From JANMQK01 sp031370485 (GTDB lineage: Bacteria; Acidobacteriota; Polarisedimenticolia; Gp22-AA2): 9,982 nucleotides of DNA. The stretch spans positions 1-9,982 of the forward strand of contig JANMQK010000372.1 of the NCBI GenBank assembly GCA_031370485.1, written 5' to 3'. Below, piece by piece: positions 1-5,973 of this stretch; position 1 is the stretch's first letter, and every line of letters starts with the position of its first letter. Position numbers and translations under genes: made by a program. The notes beneath the pieces are model-generated. The model was not told the DNA's origin and searched no databases. It was given only the letters and a program-made list of their open reading frames with translations.

Positions 1-1792
1 CGACCTCCAGAAGGTCGATCGTGCGCTCGGCGCCGACCCCGAAGAACACCTCTCCAGGGGGGGACTGGCTGAGATAGGAAGGACCAGCGCCCACCTCGCG
101 GATCTGCGAGACGGGGCCCGTGACCGCCCGGACCAGGGCGCCGGTGGCGAACGTGGACGTGGCCCGGCGGGGGCCACCGGAGGCGTGGCGCGCGCCTGTG
201 GACGGCGCCGGCCCGCGCAACACGACACGAAGCCAGCCCCCCTTGTTCGCGTCCGCGTCGTTCCTGAGCAGCCGCGCCTCGCCGCCGTTCACGACGATCG
301 CGGCGTCCAGGTCGCCGTCCCCGTCGTAGTCGGCGAACGCGGCGCCGCGCCCCACGTTCGTCTCCCCGAACGCCCGGCCGCTCACCGCTCCCGCCTCGAA
401 GAAGCCCCGCCCCCGTCCTCCGTTCCAGAAGAGAAGGTTTTTCATCGGCACCAGGAGCGCCGGGTCGTCGTCCCTCTGGAAGGTGCTGCCGTTGACGACC
501 AGAAGGTCGAGCCGGCCGTCGTTGTCGTAGTCGAAGAACTCGGTGCCCCAGCCGACGTAGTCGAGGGCGATCTGGCCCAGGCCGTTCATGTCGGCCTGAT
601 CGAGGAAATGCATCGGGTCGGCGCCGGTCGACTTCATGGCCCCTTTCTGGTTCTCGTAGAGGGCGTTTTCCTGGGCGATCCAGTGGGTCACGAAGATGTC
701 CAGGTCGCCGTCGTTCTCCCAGTCGCCGATCGCAAGGCCCATGGCTCCCCGGTAGTCGGCCACCCAGGCGGAGTGGCTCACGTCCTGGAATGTGCCGTCG
801 CCGCGGTTGCGGTACATCGCGTTGTCGGAGATGTCGTTGGCGACGTAGAGGTCCGGCCAGCCGTCGCCGTCGAAATCGGCCCAGGCCGTGGAAAGCGACC
901 GTCCCGTGGGATTGTCGACGCCCGCCGCTTTCGCGACCTCGCGGAACCTCCCGCCGTTGTTCCGGAAGAGAAGGTTTCTTTCCGGGGTATAGGTCGACGG
1001 GTTCAGGGTGAAGGGGACGACCGCCTTGTACTGCTGCGAGGTCTTTCCTGCCAGCGCCTGGTCGAAGCGGTAGCGGACATACCCGCAGACGTAAAGATCG
1101 AGATCGCCGTCCCGATCGTAGTCGGCCCAGGAGGCGCCGGTCCAGAAGCCTTCGAGCCCGCCCATCCCGGCCCGCCCTGAGACCTCCTCGAAAGTGCCGT
1201 CGCCGCGGTTGCGGTAAAGCAGGATCGTGCCGAAGCGGGTGACGACGAGATCGAGGAATCCGTCACCGTCGTAGTCCCCCCAGGCGGCGCCCATCCCCAT
1301 GCCGCGCGCCCCGACACCGGCTTCATCGGTCACGTCGGTAAACGTGCCGTCGCCATTGTTGCGGTAGAGGGTCGAGCGGGCCGGCGAGACCGCGATGGCA
1401 GCCGCGTCGTCGGTCAGCAGCCCCGACTCGTTCACGAGATAAAGGTCCGGGTCGCCGTCGTTGTCGTAGTCCCCCCAGGCCGCGCCCGACCCCATGTCTT
1501 CGGGGAGCTGTGTCGAGCGCCGGCCGTGGAAGTGCGTGAAATGCACGCCGGCTGCCGCCGCGGCGTCGGTGAAGGTGATGCGCGGCACCTCGGGTGGCAG
1601 GGTGCGCTCGAGGCGCCGCGTGATCTCGTCGCTCTGGGCGGCCTCGGTGCCGGGAGTGTAGGGCGCCGGCCCGGAGCGGAAAAAGACCAGCCACGAGGCG
1701 AGGCCCAGGAAGGCGATGCCGACGAAAACAAGGGTGAGACGCGCGCGCCGCCTGAAACCCCCGGCGGCCGGACGCGCCTGCACTTCGGTCAT
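1..1792 (-). CDS. CRTAC1-type FG-GAP/VCBS repeat protein with ASPIC/UnbV-like C-terminus, membrane-anchored (partial, 3' end beyond left edge)
   Basis: The - strand frame starting at the ATG at 1792-1790 stays open for 597 codons to the left edge, so the C-terminus is missing. Residues about 18-38 form one hydrophobic helix after an Arg-rich stretch, a likely signal anchor placing the rest in the periplasm. Seven Ca2+-binding loops of the FG-GAP/VCBS type (DxDxDGxxD) follow at about 108-116, 173-181, 224-232, 306-314, 357-365, 421-429 and 488-496, most preceded by an AWGDYD- or AFADYD-like strand and followed by LYRNxGDGTF-like text. This pattern predicts a seven-bladed beta-propeller. Residues about 563-597 (REVGAGPSYLSQSPP, then FFGVG) match an ASPIC/UnbV domain. 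The start codon overlaps the stop of the upstream cytochrome gene in an ATGA, so the two are probably translationally coupled. Family members are often surface or periplasmic binding proteins. The substrate is unknown and no enzymatic residues are evident. Confidence 0.85.
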   Translation of the reverse strand, partial: MTEVQARPAAGGFRRRARLTLVFVGIAFLGLASWLVFFRSGPAPYTPGTEAAQSDEITRRLERTLPPEVPRITFTDAAAAAGVHFTHFHGRRSTQLPEDMGSGAAWGDYDNDGDPDLYLVNESGLLTDDAAAIAVSPARSTLYRNNGDGTFTDVTDEAGVGARGMGMGAAWGDYDGDGFLDLVVTRFGTILLYRNRGDGTFEEVSGRAGMGGLEGFWTGASWADYDRDGDLDLYVCGYVRYRFDQALAGKTSQQYKAVVPFTLNPSTYTPERNLLFRNNGGRFREVAKAAGVDNPTGRSLSTAWADFDGDGWPDLYVANDISDNAMYRNRGDGTFQDVSHSAWVADYRGAMGLAIGDWENDGDLDIFVTHWIAQENALYENQKGAMKSTGADPMHFLDQADMNGLGQIALDYVGWGTEFFDYDNDGRLDLLVVNGSTFQRDDDPALLVPMKNLLFWNGGRGRGFFEAGAVSGRAFGETNVGRGAAFADYDGDGDLDAAIVVNGGEARLLRNDADANKGGWLRVVLRGPAPSTGARHASGGPRRATSTFATGALVRAVTGPVSQIREVGAGPSYLSQSPPGEVFFGVGAERTIDLLEV

Positions 1793-3915
1793 GGGGCCGC
1801 GGTCGCGATCCGCTCGCGCAGGGTGATCCGCGCCTCGGCGCGCGCCATCTCCGTCACCGGCATCGTCAGCCCCGCCTTCTCACCGAACATGAAGTTGAGC
1901 AGGTACTGGTCGACCTTGCGGTACAGAAGACGCGCCGTCACGCGCAAGGGCCCCACGGCCGCCTTCGGCGCCGCGAAGGCGAACAACTTCTCGCCCGTGA
2001 CCGGTTGCGATGCCGCGTCGGCCCCGCCCGGGCAGCGGAACGAATAGTCGGCCGTGTCGGAGAAGCCCGGAAACAGGGAACGGCGGTACCGCACGCCGAC
2101 CATCTCCCACAGGTTGTGCCGGTCGATGAGGTTCCCGTACTGGTCGACCGGCTCGGCCTTGAACATGAAAGCCCCCGGCTTGATGAAGTGGCGTTCGTCG
2201 ACGGTGCCCGAGGAGAAGACGACGTTTCCGTCCCCGTCGGCGACCTTGATCTCGACCCAGGCCTGGATGATGTCCAGGGGGCCTGTCGGGAAGTCGTGCC
2301 CCACCTTGTTGGAGGTGACCACGGCCTTCAGGGCGATCTGATCTCCCATGGAGGCCTGCTGCGGCGCCTGGATCTCGAGCGCGACCGCCGGTCCCTTCGA
2401 CCACTTGTCGGCGATCTCGGGAATCTCGTACTCGCCGCGCAGCCATTTCTCGGTCAGCTCGATCTGCTTGTCCGCCCCGGGCAACTTCAGGAGCGCCGGC
2501 ATCGCCTGGTTGGCGCCGATGAAGCGGTGGCTGCGGTGCCGGCCGTCGCCGGGCGTGCGGTTGTAGTCCGAGGCGTCACCCGAAGCGGGGTCGGTCGACG
2601 CCTCGAGAGGCATGTGGCACTCGCGGCACTCGATGGTCTTCGTCGGGTCCCCGGGATGGTTCCAGCGGCTCTTGCGCCAGTTGTCGTACTGGTTCTGCAG
2701 CTGCACCCACCCGACGTTGTTGACCTCCCGGTCGATGAACTGCTTGTGGCAGGCGGCGCAGTACTCGGGGGTCTTGAACAACCGCTTGCTCAGTTCGGCG
2801 AGATGCTGGCGCGGGTAGGCGCGGATCAGGAAGTCCCGCATCACCCGCGCGCCCCGCCCGTCGCGCAGCTCGAACAGGTAGCGATCGGGCTGGGCGAGGA
2901 TGAAGTTGGCGTTCCCCTCGAGGTCGGTCTTCCTGACCGAGTGGCAGACCAGGCACGACACCCCTTCGTTGTAGCCGGCGAGAGACGTCAGCTTCTCGTT
3001 GAAGATGTTCTTGGCGCCGGAGAAGAGGGAAATCGGATCGTGGCAGCCGCCGCAGTAGCGCGTCGACTCGGCGCCGTTCTGCTTCGCCATCTCGGTCTGG
3101 ATCCGCTGAAACCCCACGTCCATCGCCGCCCAGCGGTGGGCGCTGACGCTCCATTCGGCCACGATCGTCTCGTGGCAGCGGGACGTGCCGCAGGACTCCG
3201 AGCCGCTGAGCGAGCGCGGGTCGTAGGCGTGCCCGCTCGCCGTCTTCGCCAGGCTGGGAGCGAAGGGACGGTCGGGCCCGTACTTGAAGGAGTAGTCCGC
3301 CGGAAACGTGTTGTTCAATTTCTCTCCGGGGTAGACGGCCCAGAGGATTCCCGCCACCGCGAAGCAGCCGGCGCAGGCGAGTGCGGCCTTCGCGAGGGAG
3401 CGGCGCTGCGCGGCCAGGAGCCCCGCCGCCCCTCCCGCGACGACCGCGACGCGATCGCGCACGAGGATGACGACGAGGTGAGGCAGCGTGAACGCGATGA
3501 GGCCGAAGGTCGAGACGATGTGCGCCATGTCCCAGGCGTAGGAGATCCGCCGCCCGAAAAGCGCCTGCGCGGTGAGCACGATGCCCGAGACGACCGCGAC
3601 CAGGGTCGCGGCGGCGGCGAGGTACCCCATGACCTTGACCGCGGTCAGCGTCCGGCTCCAGTACACCTTGAGATGGCGCACCTGGTAGAGAAGCGCCGGA
3701 ATAAGGGCCAGAAGCCCGATCCCCGTGTGCGTGACGACCAGCCACTGGTTCGGCACCGAGAACGGCAGAAGGTAGATCGACAGCCCGCTCAATGTCTCGA
3801 ACGCGATCCAGGCGAGCGCGAACGCCGCCAGGCCCCGCCGCCACTCCGACTCGCGCGCCGCGATGCCGACGGCGCCAGAAGACACTCCCCCCGTCCCCTC
3901 GATGGTCAATGCCAT
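1789..3915 (-). CDS. Membrane-bound cytochrome: b-type transmembrane domain fused to pentahaem c-type domain
   Basis: A 708-residue protein. The N-terminus has about five transmembrane helices (28-52, 58-82, 91-120, 127-152, 174-196). TM2 carries H63 and H81 and TM4 carries H132 and H146. Since TM2 and TM4 run in the same direction, the His pairs lie at equivalent depths, which fits two b hemes. The soluble part has four canonical CxxCH c-heme sites (C288, C321, C386, C430 as first Cys) and a fifth, CX4CH, at 242-248. The region is rich in extra His (260, 371, 420, 460, 463) that could be distal ligands. Residues about 505-700 lack heme motifs and look beta-rich, with a VGHDFPTGP motif at 538-546. 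The fold resembles cytochrome c554-like multihaem proteins; the fusion suggests quinol oxidation in the membrane with electrons passed to the periplasm. A Shine-Dalgarno AGGGAGAG lies 6 nt before the ATG. It is first in an operon with the CRTAC1-type gene. The electron partner is unknown. Confidence 0.85.
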   Translation of the reverse strand: MALTIEGTGGVSSGAVGIAARESEWRRGLAAFALAWIAFETLSGLSIYLLPFSVPNQWLVVTHTGIGLLALIPALLYQVRHLKVYWSRTLTAVKVMGYLAAAATLVAVVSGIVLTAQALFGRRISYAWDMAHIVSTFGLIAFTLPHLVVILVRDRVAVVAGGAAGLLAAQRRSLAKAALACAGCFAVAGILWAVYPGEKLNNTFPADYSFKYGPDRPFAPSLAKTASGHAYDPRSLSGSESCGTSRCHETIVAEWSVSAHRWAAMDVGFQRIQTEMAKQNGAESTRYCGGCHDPISLFSGAKNIFNEKLTSLAGYNEGVSCLVCHSVRKTDLEGNANFILAQPDRYLFELRDGRGARVMRDFLIRAYPRQHLAELSKRLFKTPEYCAACHKQFIDREVNNVGWVQLQNQYDNWRKSRWNHPGDPTKTIECRECHMPLEASTDPASGDASDYNRTPGDGRHRSHRFIGANQAMPALLKLPGADKQIELTEKWLRGEYEIPEIADKWSKGPAVALEIQAPQQASMGDQIALKAVVTSNKVGHDFPTGPLDIIQAWVEIKVADGDGNVVFSSGTVDERHFIKPGAFMFKAEPVDQYGNLIDRHNLWEMVGVRYRRSLFPGFSDTADYSFRCPGGADAASQPVTGEKLFAFAAPKAAVGPLRVTARLLYRKVDQYLLNFMFGEKAGLTMPVTEMARAEARITLRERIATAAP

Positions 3916-3955
3916 GCGCGGCTCTCCCTGTTGGTCACTCGCGTTTAAGCACCCA

Positions 3956-3984
3956 AATATGGAGGGAGAATGCGCTTACGACAA
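3956..3984 (-). promoter_or_regulatory. Possible sigma70-like promoter for the cytochrome operon
   Basis: On the - strand TTGTCG (3984-3979) and CATATT (3961-3956) are 17 nt apart, each matching four of six bases of the -35 and -10 consensus. Transcription would start near 3949, leaving a leader of about 35 nt with the ribosome site AGGGAGAG at 3929-3922. The stretch is markedly more A/T-rich than its surroundings. It is assigned only by consensus match and position, and the organism's own consensus is unknown. Confidence 0.35.
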
Positions 3985-3993
3985 TCGCCCGTC

Positions 3994-4023
3994 CGGGTGA
4001 ACTTTCTCACCCGAACGGGTGAG
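3994..4023. promoter_or_regulatory. Overlapping inverted repeats, candidate operator upstream of cytochrome operon
   Basis: CGGGTGA occurs at 3994-4000, its complement TCACCCG at 4007-4013, and CGGGTGA again at 4016-4022. The right pair extends to a perfect 8-bp inverted repeat, CTCACCCG-AA-CGGGTGAG (4006-4023). The middle arm can therefore pair with either outer arm. No T-run follows on either strand, so an intrinsic terminator is unlikely. The element lies between the regulator's stop (4055) and the cytochrome start (3915), just upstream of a putative -35 box, a position suited to an activator or repressor site. A role as RNA switch hairpins is the alternative if a transcript from the regulator reads through. 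Confidence 0.45.
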
Positions 4024-4054
4024 GCGGCGTGACAGTGGCCGGACCGGGAAGATT

Positions 4055-4702
4055 TCAGGCGTCCGGGGGACGGATGCCGTGCGACAGGGCGAAGGCGGCG
4101 GCGTGCGAACGGCTCGAGACCTTCAGCTTGCGAAAGAGGCTCTTGAGGTGCGAGGCCACCGTGTTGACGCTGACGTGGAGCCGGCTGCCGATCGCGGCGT
4201 TGCCGAGCCCGCCGGCGAGAAGCGCCAGGATCTCGCGCTCCCGGGCAGTGAGAGGCGGGATGGGTGATCCCGGCTCGCCGCCGGTCATCTCGACAAAACG
4301 CTTCGCGACCGACGCCGAAAGCTCCACCTGGATCGTCTTGTCCCGGGTCACGTCGCGCAGCAGAAGCGCCCGCCCGATCGGCCGCCCGTCCGCCGACAGG
4401 CAGACCGAGGCGATGGCGCGCAGCGACCGCGCGGGCGGGAAGGTGAGATCACTCGTCACCGGCGCGGTCTCGCCGCGGGCCGACTCCCAGAACGCCAGGA
4501 CGTCTGGATTCCTCACGAAATCCTTGATGCGCGATCCGAGGGCCCGCGTGGCGTCGACACCCAGAATCTCCGCGGCGCGCCGGTTGAGGTGGAAGGCGCG
4601 CCCGTCGGGGTCGAACAGCACCAACCCGTCGGCCAGCCCCTGGATGGCGCCGTAGAGCAGGCACTCCCCGCACCGGCCCTGCAGATCGATCTGGACGACC
4701 AT
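4055..4702 (-). CDS. PAS-LuxR family transcriptional regulator
   Basis: A regulator of about 215 residues starting at ATG 4702. I prefer this start because GGAAGG lies 9 nt upstream; a GTG at 4780 would add 26 residues of low-complexity Arg/Gly/Pro text. Numbered from the ATG, C11 and C14 form a CGEC pair directly before a PAS domain (about residues 19-120; GLADGLVLFDPDGRAFHLNRRA is typical of PAS, and RDVTRDK is a typical exit). A short linker leads to a LuxR/FixJ-type helix-turn-helix at about 150-208 (LTAREREILALLAGG, then VNTVASHLKSLFRKL). There is no receiver, kinase or periplasmic domain, so it probably senses a cytosolic ligand or redox state through PAS and/or the Cys pair. It is divergent from the benzoyl-CoA operon and upstream of the cytochrome operon on the same strand, so either or both may be targets. 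Domain calls are strong; ligand and targets are inferred. Confidence 0.85.
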   Translation of the reverse strand: MVVQIDLQGRCGECLLYGAIQGLADGLVLFDPDGRAFHLNRRAAEILGVDATRALGSRIKDFVRNPDVLAFWESARGETAPVTSDLTFPPARSLRAIASVCLSADGRPIGRALLLRDVTRDKTIQVELSASVAKRFVEMTGGEPGSPIPPLTAREREILALLAGGLGNAAIGSRLHVSVNTVASHLKSLFRKLKVSSRSHAAAFALSHGIRPPDA

Positions 4703-4729
4703 CCCGGCCCGCCTTCCCGCGGGGCCGCC

Positions 4730-4739
4730 GGTTGCAACC
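4730..4739. promoter_or_regulatory. 10-bp perfect palindrome upstream of regulator gene
   Basis: GGTTGCAACC is a perfect palindrome about 28 bp before the preferred regulator ATG. It could be an autoregulatory site, since LuxR-type dimers bind short palindromes. It would lie inside the coding sequence if the GTG start at 4780 were used. Chance occurrence is possible for a site this short. Confidence 0.25.
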
Positions 4740-4794
4740 CGCGGCCTCTCGCTGATATCGCGCTGGGCTGACGGTACCACGCTGCCCCGGCCGC

Positions 4795-4830
4795 CTGCAA
4801 TCGGATCGCGGCGACATCGGATCGCTGCAA
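4795..4830. repeat. Nested direct repeats in the divergent promoter region
   Basis: ATCGGATCGC occurs at 4800-4809 and again at 4816-4825, 16 bp start to start. The pair is flanked by a second direct repeat, CTGCAA, at 4795-4800 and 4825-4830. The block ends directly before the FNR-like inverted repeat. Iterated direct repeats in a divergent intergenic region are typical of tandem regulator sites, so the neighbouring PAS-LuxR protein is a candidate binder. No binding is shown by the sequence itself. Confidence 0.4.
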
Positions 4831-4846
4831 CATGATCCAGATCATG
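4831..4846. promoter_or_regulatory. FNR/FixK-like inverted repeat upstream of the benzoyl-CoA operon
   Basis: CATGATC-CA-GATCATG is a perfect 7-bp inverted repeat. Its core TGAT-N4-ATCA agrees with the CRP/FNR-family anaerobic box TTGAT-N4-ATCAA at eight of ten defined positions; only the outermost T and A are exchanged. Its centre is about 85 bp before the oah ATG. If it acts as a class II activator site (centre near -41.5), transcription would begin near 4880, though the -10 region there (about 4869-4874) is poor. Anaerobic control through an FNR-type protein is known for aromatic catabolism (AadR of Rhodopseudomonas palustris), which makes this site plausible. Confidence 0.5.
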
Positions 4847-4911
4847 GCAATGAAAGCCCGGCCGGGCCCATCCTGCAGGGTAACGCGCCCTGACTCGTCC
4901 GAAGTCCGCCC

Positions 4912-4919
4912 AGGGGAGG
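4912..4919 (+). promoter_or_regulatory. Ribosome binding site of oah
   Basis: AGGGGAGG lies 4 nt before the ATG at 4924 and supports this start for the first gene of the operon. The intervening bases are GACC. Confidence 0.6.
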
Positions 4920-4923
4920 GACC

Positions 4924-5973
4924 ATGAAGGCGTTCCAGCCGAAGCCCGCCGACTCGTTCGAATTCAAGGACATCACCTACCGCAAGAAGGACTGGGTGGC
5001 GACGGTCACGATCAACCGCCCCCAGGCGCACAACGCCTACTCCACCCTGGCGCTCCAGGAGATGTGCGAGGCGTTCCAGGACGCCTCGTGGGACGACGGT
5101 GTCGCGGTGCTGGTCCTGACCGGCGCCGGGGAGAAGGCCTTCTGCACCGGGGGGGACGTCAAGGAATACGCCGCCGAATACACGCGCAGGCCACGGGACT
5201 ACTGGAAATGGATGGGGCTTTTCGTCGCCTGCCACGATCTTCTCCGCAACATCGGCAAACCGACCATCGCCCGGATCAACGGCATCGTCGCCGGAGGGGG
5301 GAACGAGTTCAACCTGGCCTGCGACCTCGCCGTGATGGCGGAGCACGCCTCGATCCGCCAGGTCGGGACGCAGGTCGGGAGCGTTGCCGCCGGCGGGGCC
5401 ACCCAGTGGCTGCCGATCACCGTCGGCGACCGCCGGGCGCGGGAAATCCTTTTCCTGTGCGAGCCGATCGAGCCGCCCCAGTGCCTCGAATGGGGCCTGG
5501 TCAACCGTGTCGTCCCGTCGGTGAAAGCACCGGGCGGCGGCTTTCTCGAGCCGAAGGATCTTGCGGCCGTCAAGAAGGCGCTCGAGGGGGGGGCGACGAT
5601 CGATCTCGGTCCTCTGGACGAGGCCGTGGGCGAATACACCTCGAAGCTCATCGAGAAGTTTCCCGAGTGCACCCGCTACACCAAGCAGCAGGTGAACTTC
5701 TGGAAAGACTTCGCCTGGCACCAGACGATTGGCCACGCGAGGGACTGGCTCTCGGTGCACTACACCTCCTGGGAGCCGAATGAAGGAATGAACGCGTTCG
5801 TCGAGAAGCGGCCGCCGGACTACATGGCGCTGAGGCGGCGCGCCGCCAGTGGCGGGTCGAGCGAGTTCCCCTGGGGGCCGTACGCCGCGCGCTGCGGCGC
5901 CTGCGGCGCGAAAGCGCTTCCGGAAGAATTCGCCTTCTGCGGCGCCTGCGGCCGCCCGCTCGGGAAGAAGTAG
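4924..5973 (+). CDS. oah: 6-oxocyclohex-1-ene-1-carbonyl-CoA hydrolase (ring-opening hydrolase, Oah/BamA type)
   Basis: A 349-residue crotonase-superfamily enzyme, slightly shorter than the roughly 375 residues I recall for family members. It catalyses hydrolytic C-C ring cleavage of 6-oxocyclohex-1-ene-1-carbonyl-CoA to 3-hydroxypimeloyl-CoA in the cytosol, using two waters. Crotonase landmarks are the N-terminal strand at about 25-35 (VATVTINRPQAHNAYS), FCTGGDVKEY (73-82) and GIVAGGGNEFNLACDLAVMA (120-139), which supply the CoA site and oxyanion hole. Stretches I associate with Oah rather than enoyl-CoA hydratases are QVGTQVGSVAAGGATQWLP (146-164) and the C-terminal HYTSWEPNEGMNAFVEKRP (279-297). 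The last 26 residues contain two CxxC pairs (C324/C327 and C339/C342) like a zinc ribbon. It leads the operon, and its stop codon directly abuts the next start. An 8-G run at 5586-5593 leaves the frame intact. Confidence is high, helped by the neighbouring had-like and bcr genes. Confidence 0.92.
   Translation: MKAFQPKPADSFEFKDITYRKKDWVATVTINRPQAHNAYSTLALQEMCEAFQDASWDDGVAVLVLTGAGEKAFCTGGDVKEYAAEYTRRPRDYWKWMGLFVACHDLLRNIGKPTIARINGIVAGGGNEFNLACDLAVMAEHASIRQVGTQVGSVAAGGATQWLPITVGDRRAREILFLCEPIEPPQCLEWGLVNRVVPSVKAPGGGFLEPKDLAAVKKALEGGATIDLGPLDEAVGEYTSKLIEKFPECTRYTKQQVNFWKDFAWHQTIGHARDWLSVHYTSWEPNEGMNAFVEKRPPDYMALRRRAASGGSSEFPWGPYAARCGACGAKALPEEFAFCGACGRPLGKK

Noticed and set aside
185..1180. An open frame on the + strand rich in Val, Ala and Arg
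   Set aside because: Antisense to the seven-repeat propeller protein; its repeats of PVVV/DDRG-like text mirror the GDYDGDG loops on the other strand.
2005..3948. A long open frame on the + strand opposite the cytochrome gene
   Set aside because: No domain or motif, skewed composition, and the - strand encodes five heme motifs and transmembrane helices here.
3994..4013. Hairpin as an intrinsic terminator of the regulator gene
   Set aside because: No T-run follows the stem on the - strand, so it fits an operator or other structured element better.
4703..4780. N-terminal extension of the regulator from a GTG at 4780
   Set aside because: Low-complexity Arg/Gly/Pro sequence without domain match; the ATG at 4702 has a better-spaced ribosome site. 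Not excluded.
4856..4867. 12-bp palindrome GCCCGGCCGGGC between the FNR-like box and oah
   Set aside because: Composed only of G and C in a G+C-rich background, so it is likely to occur by chance.
5586..5593. Run of eight G in oah as a possible frameshift or slippage site
   Set aside because: The reading frame continues through it with family-consistent sequence on both sides.
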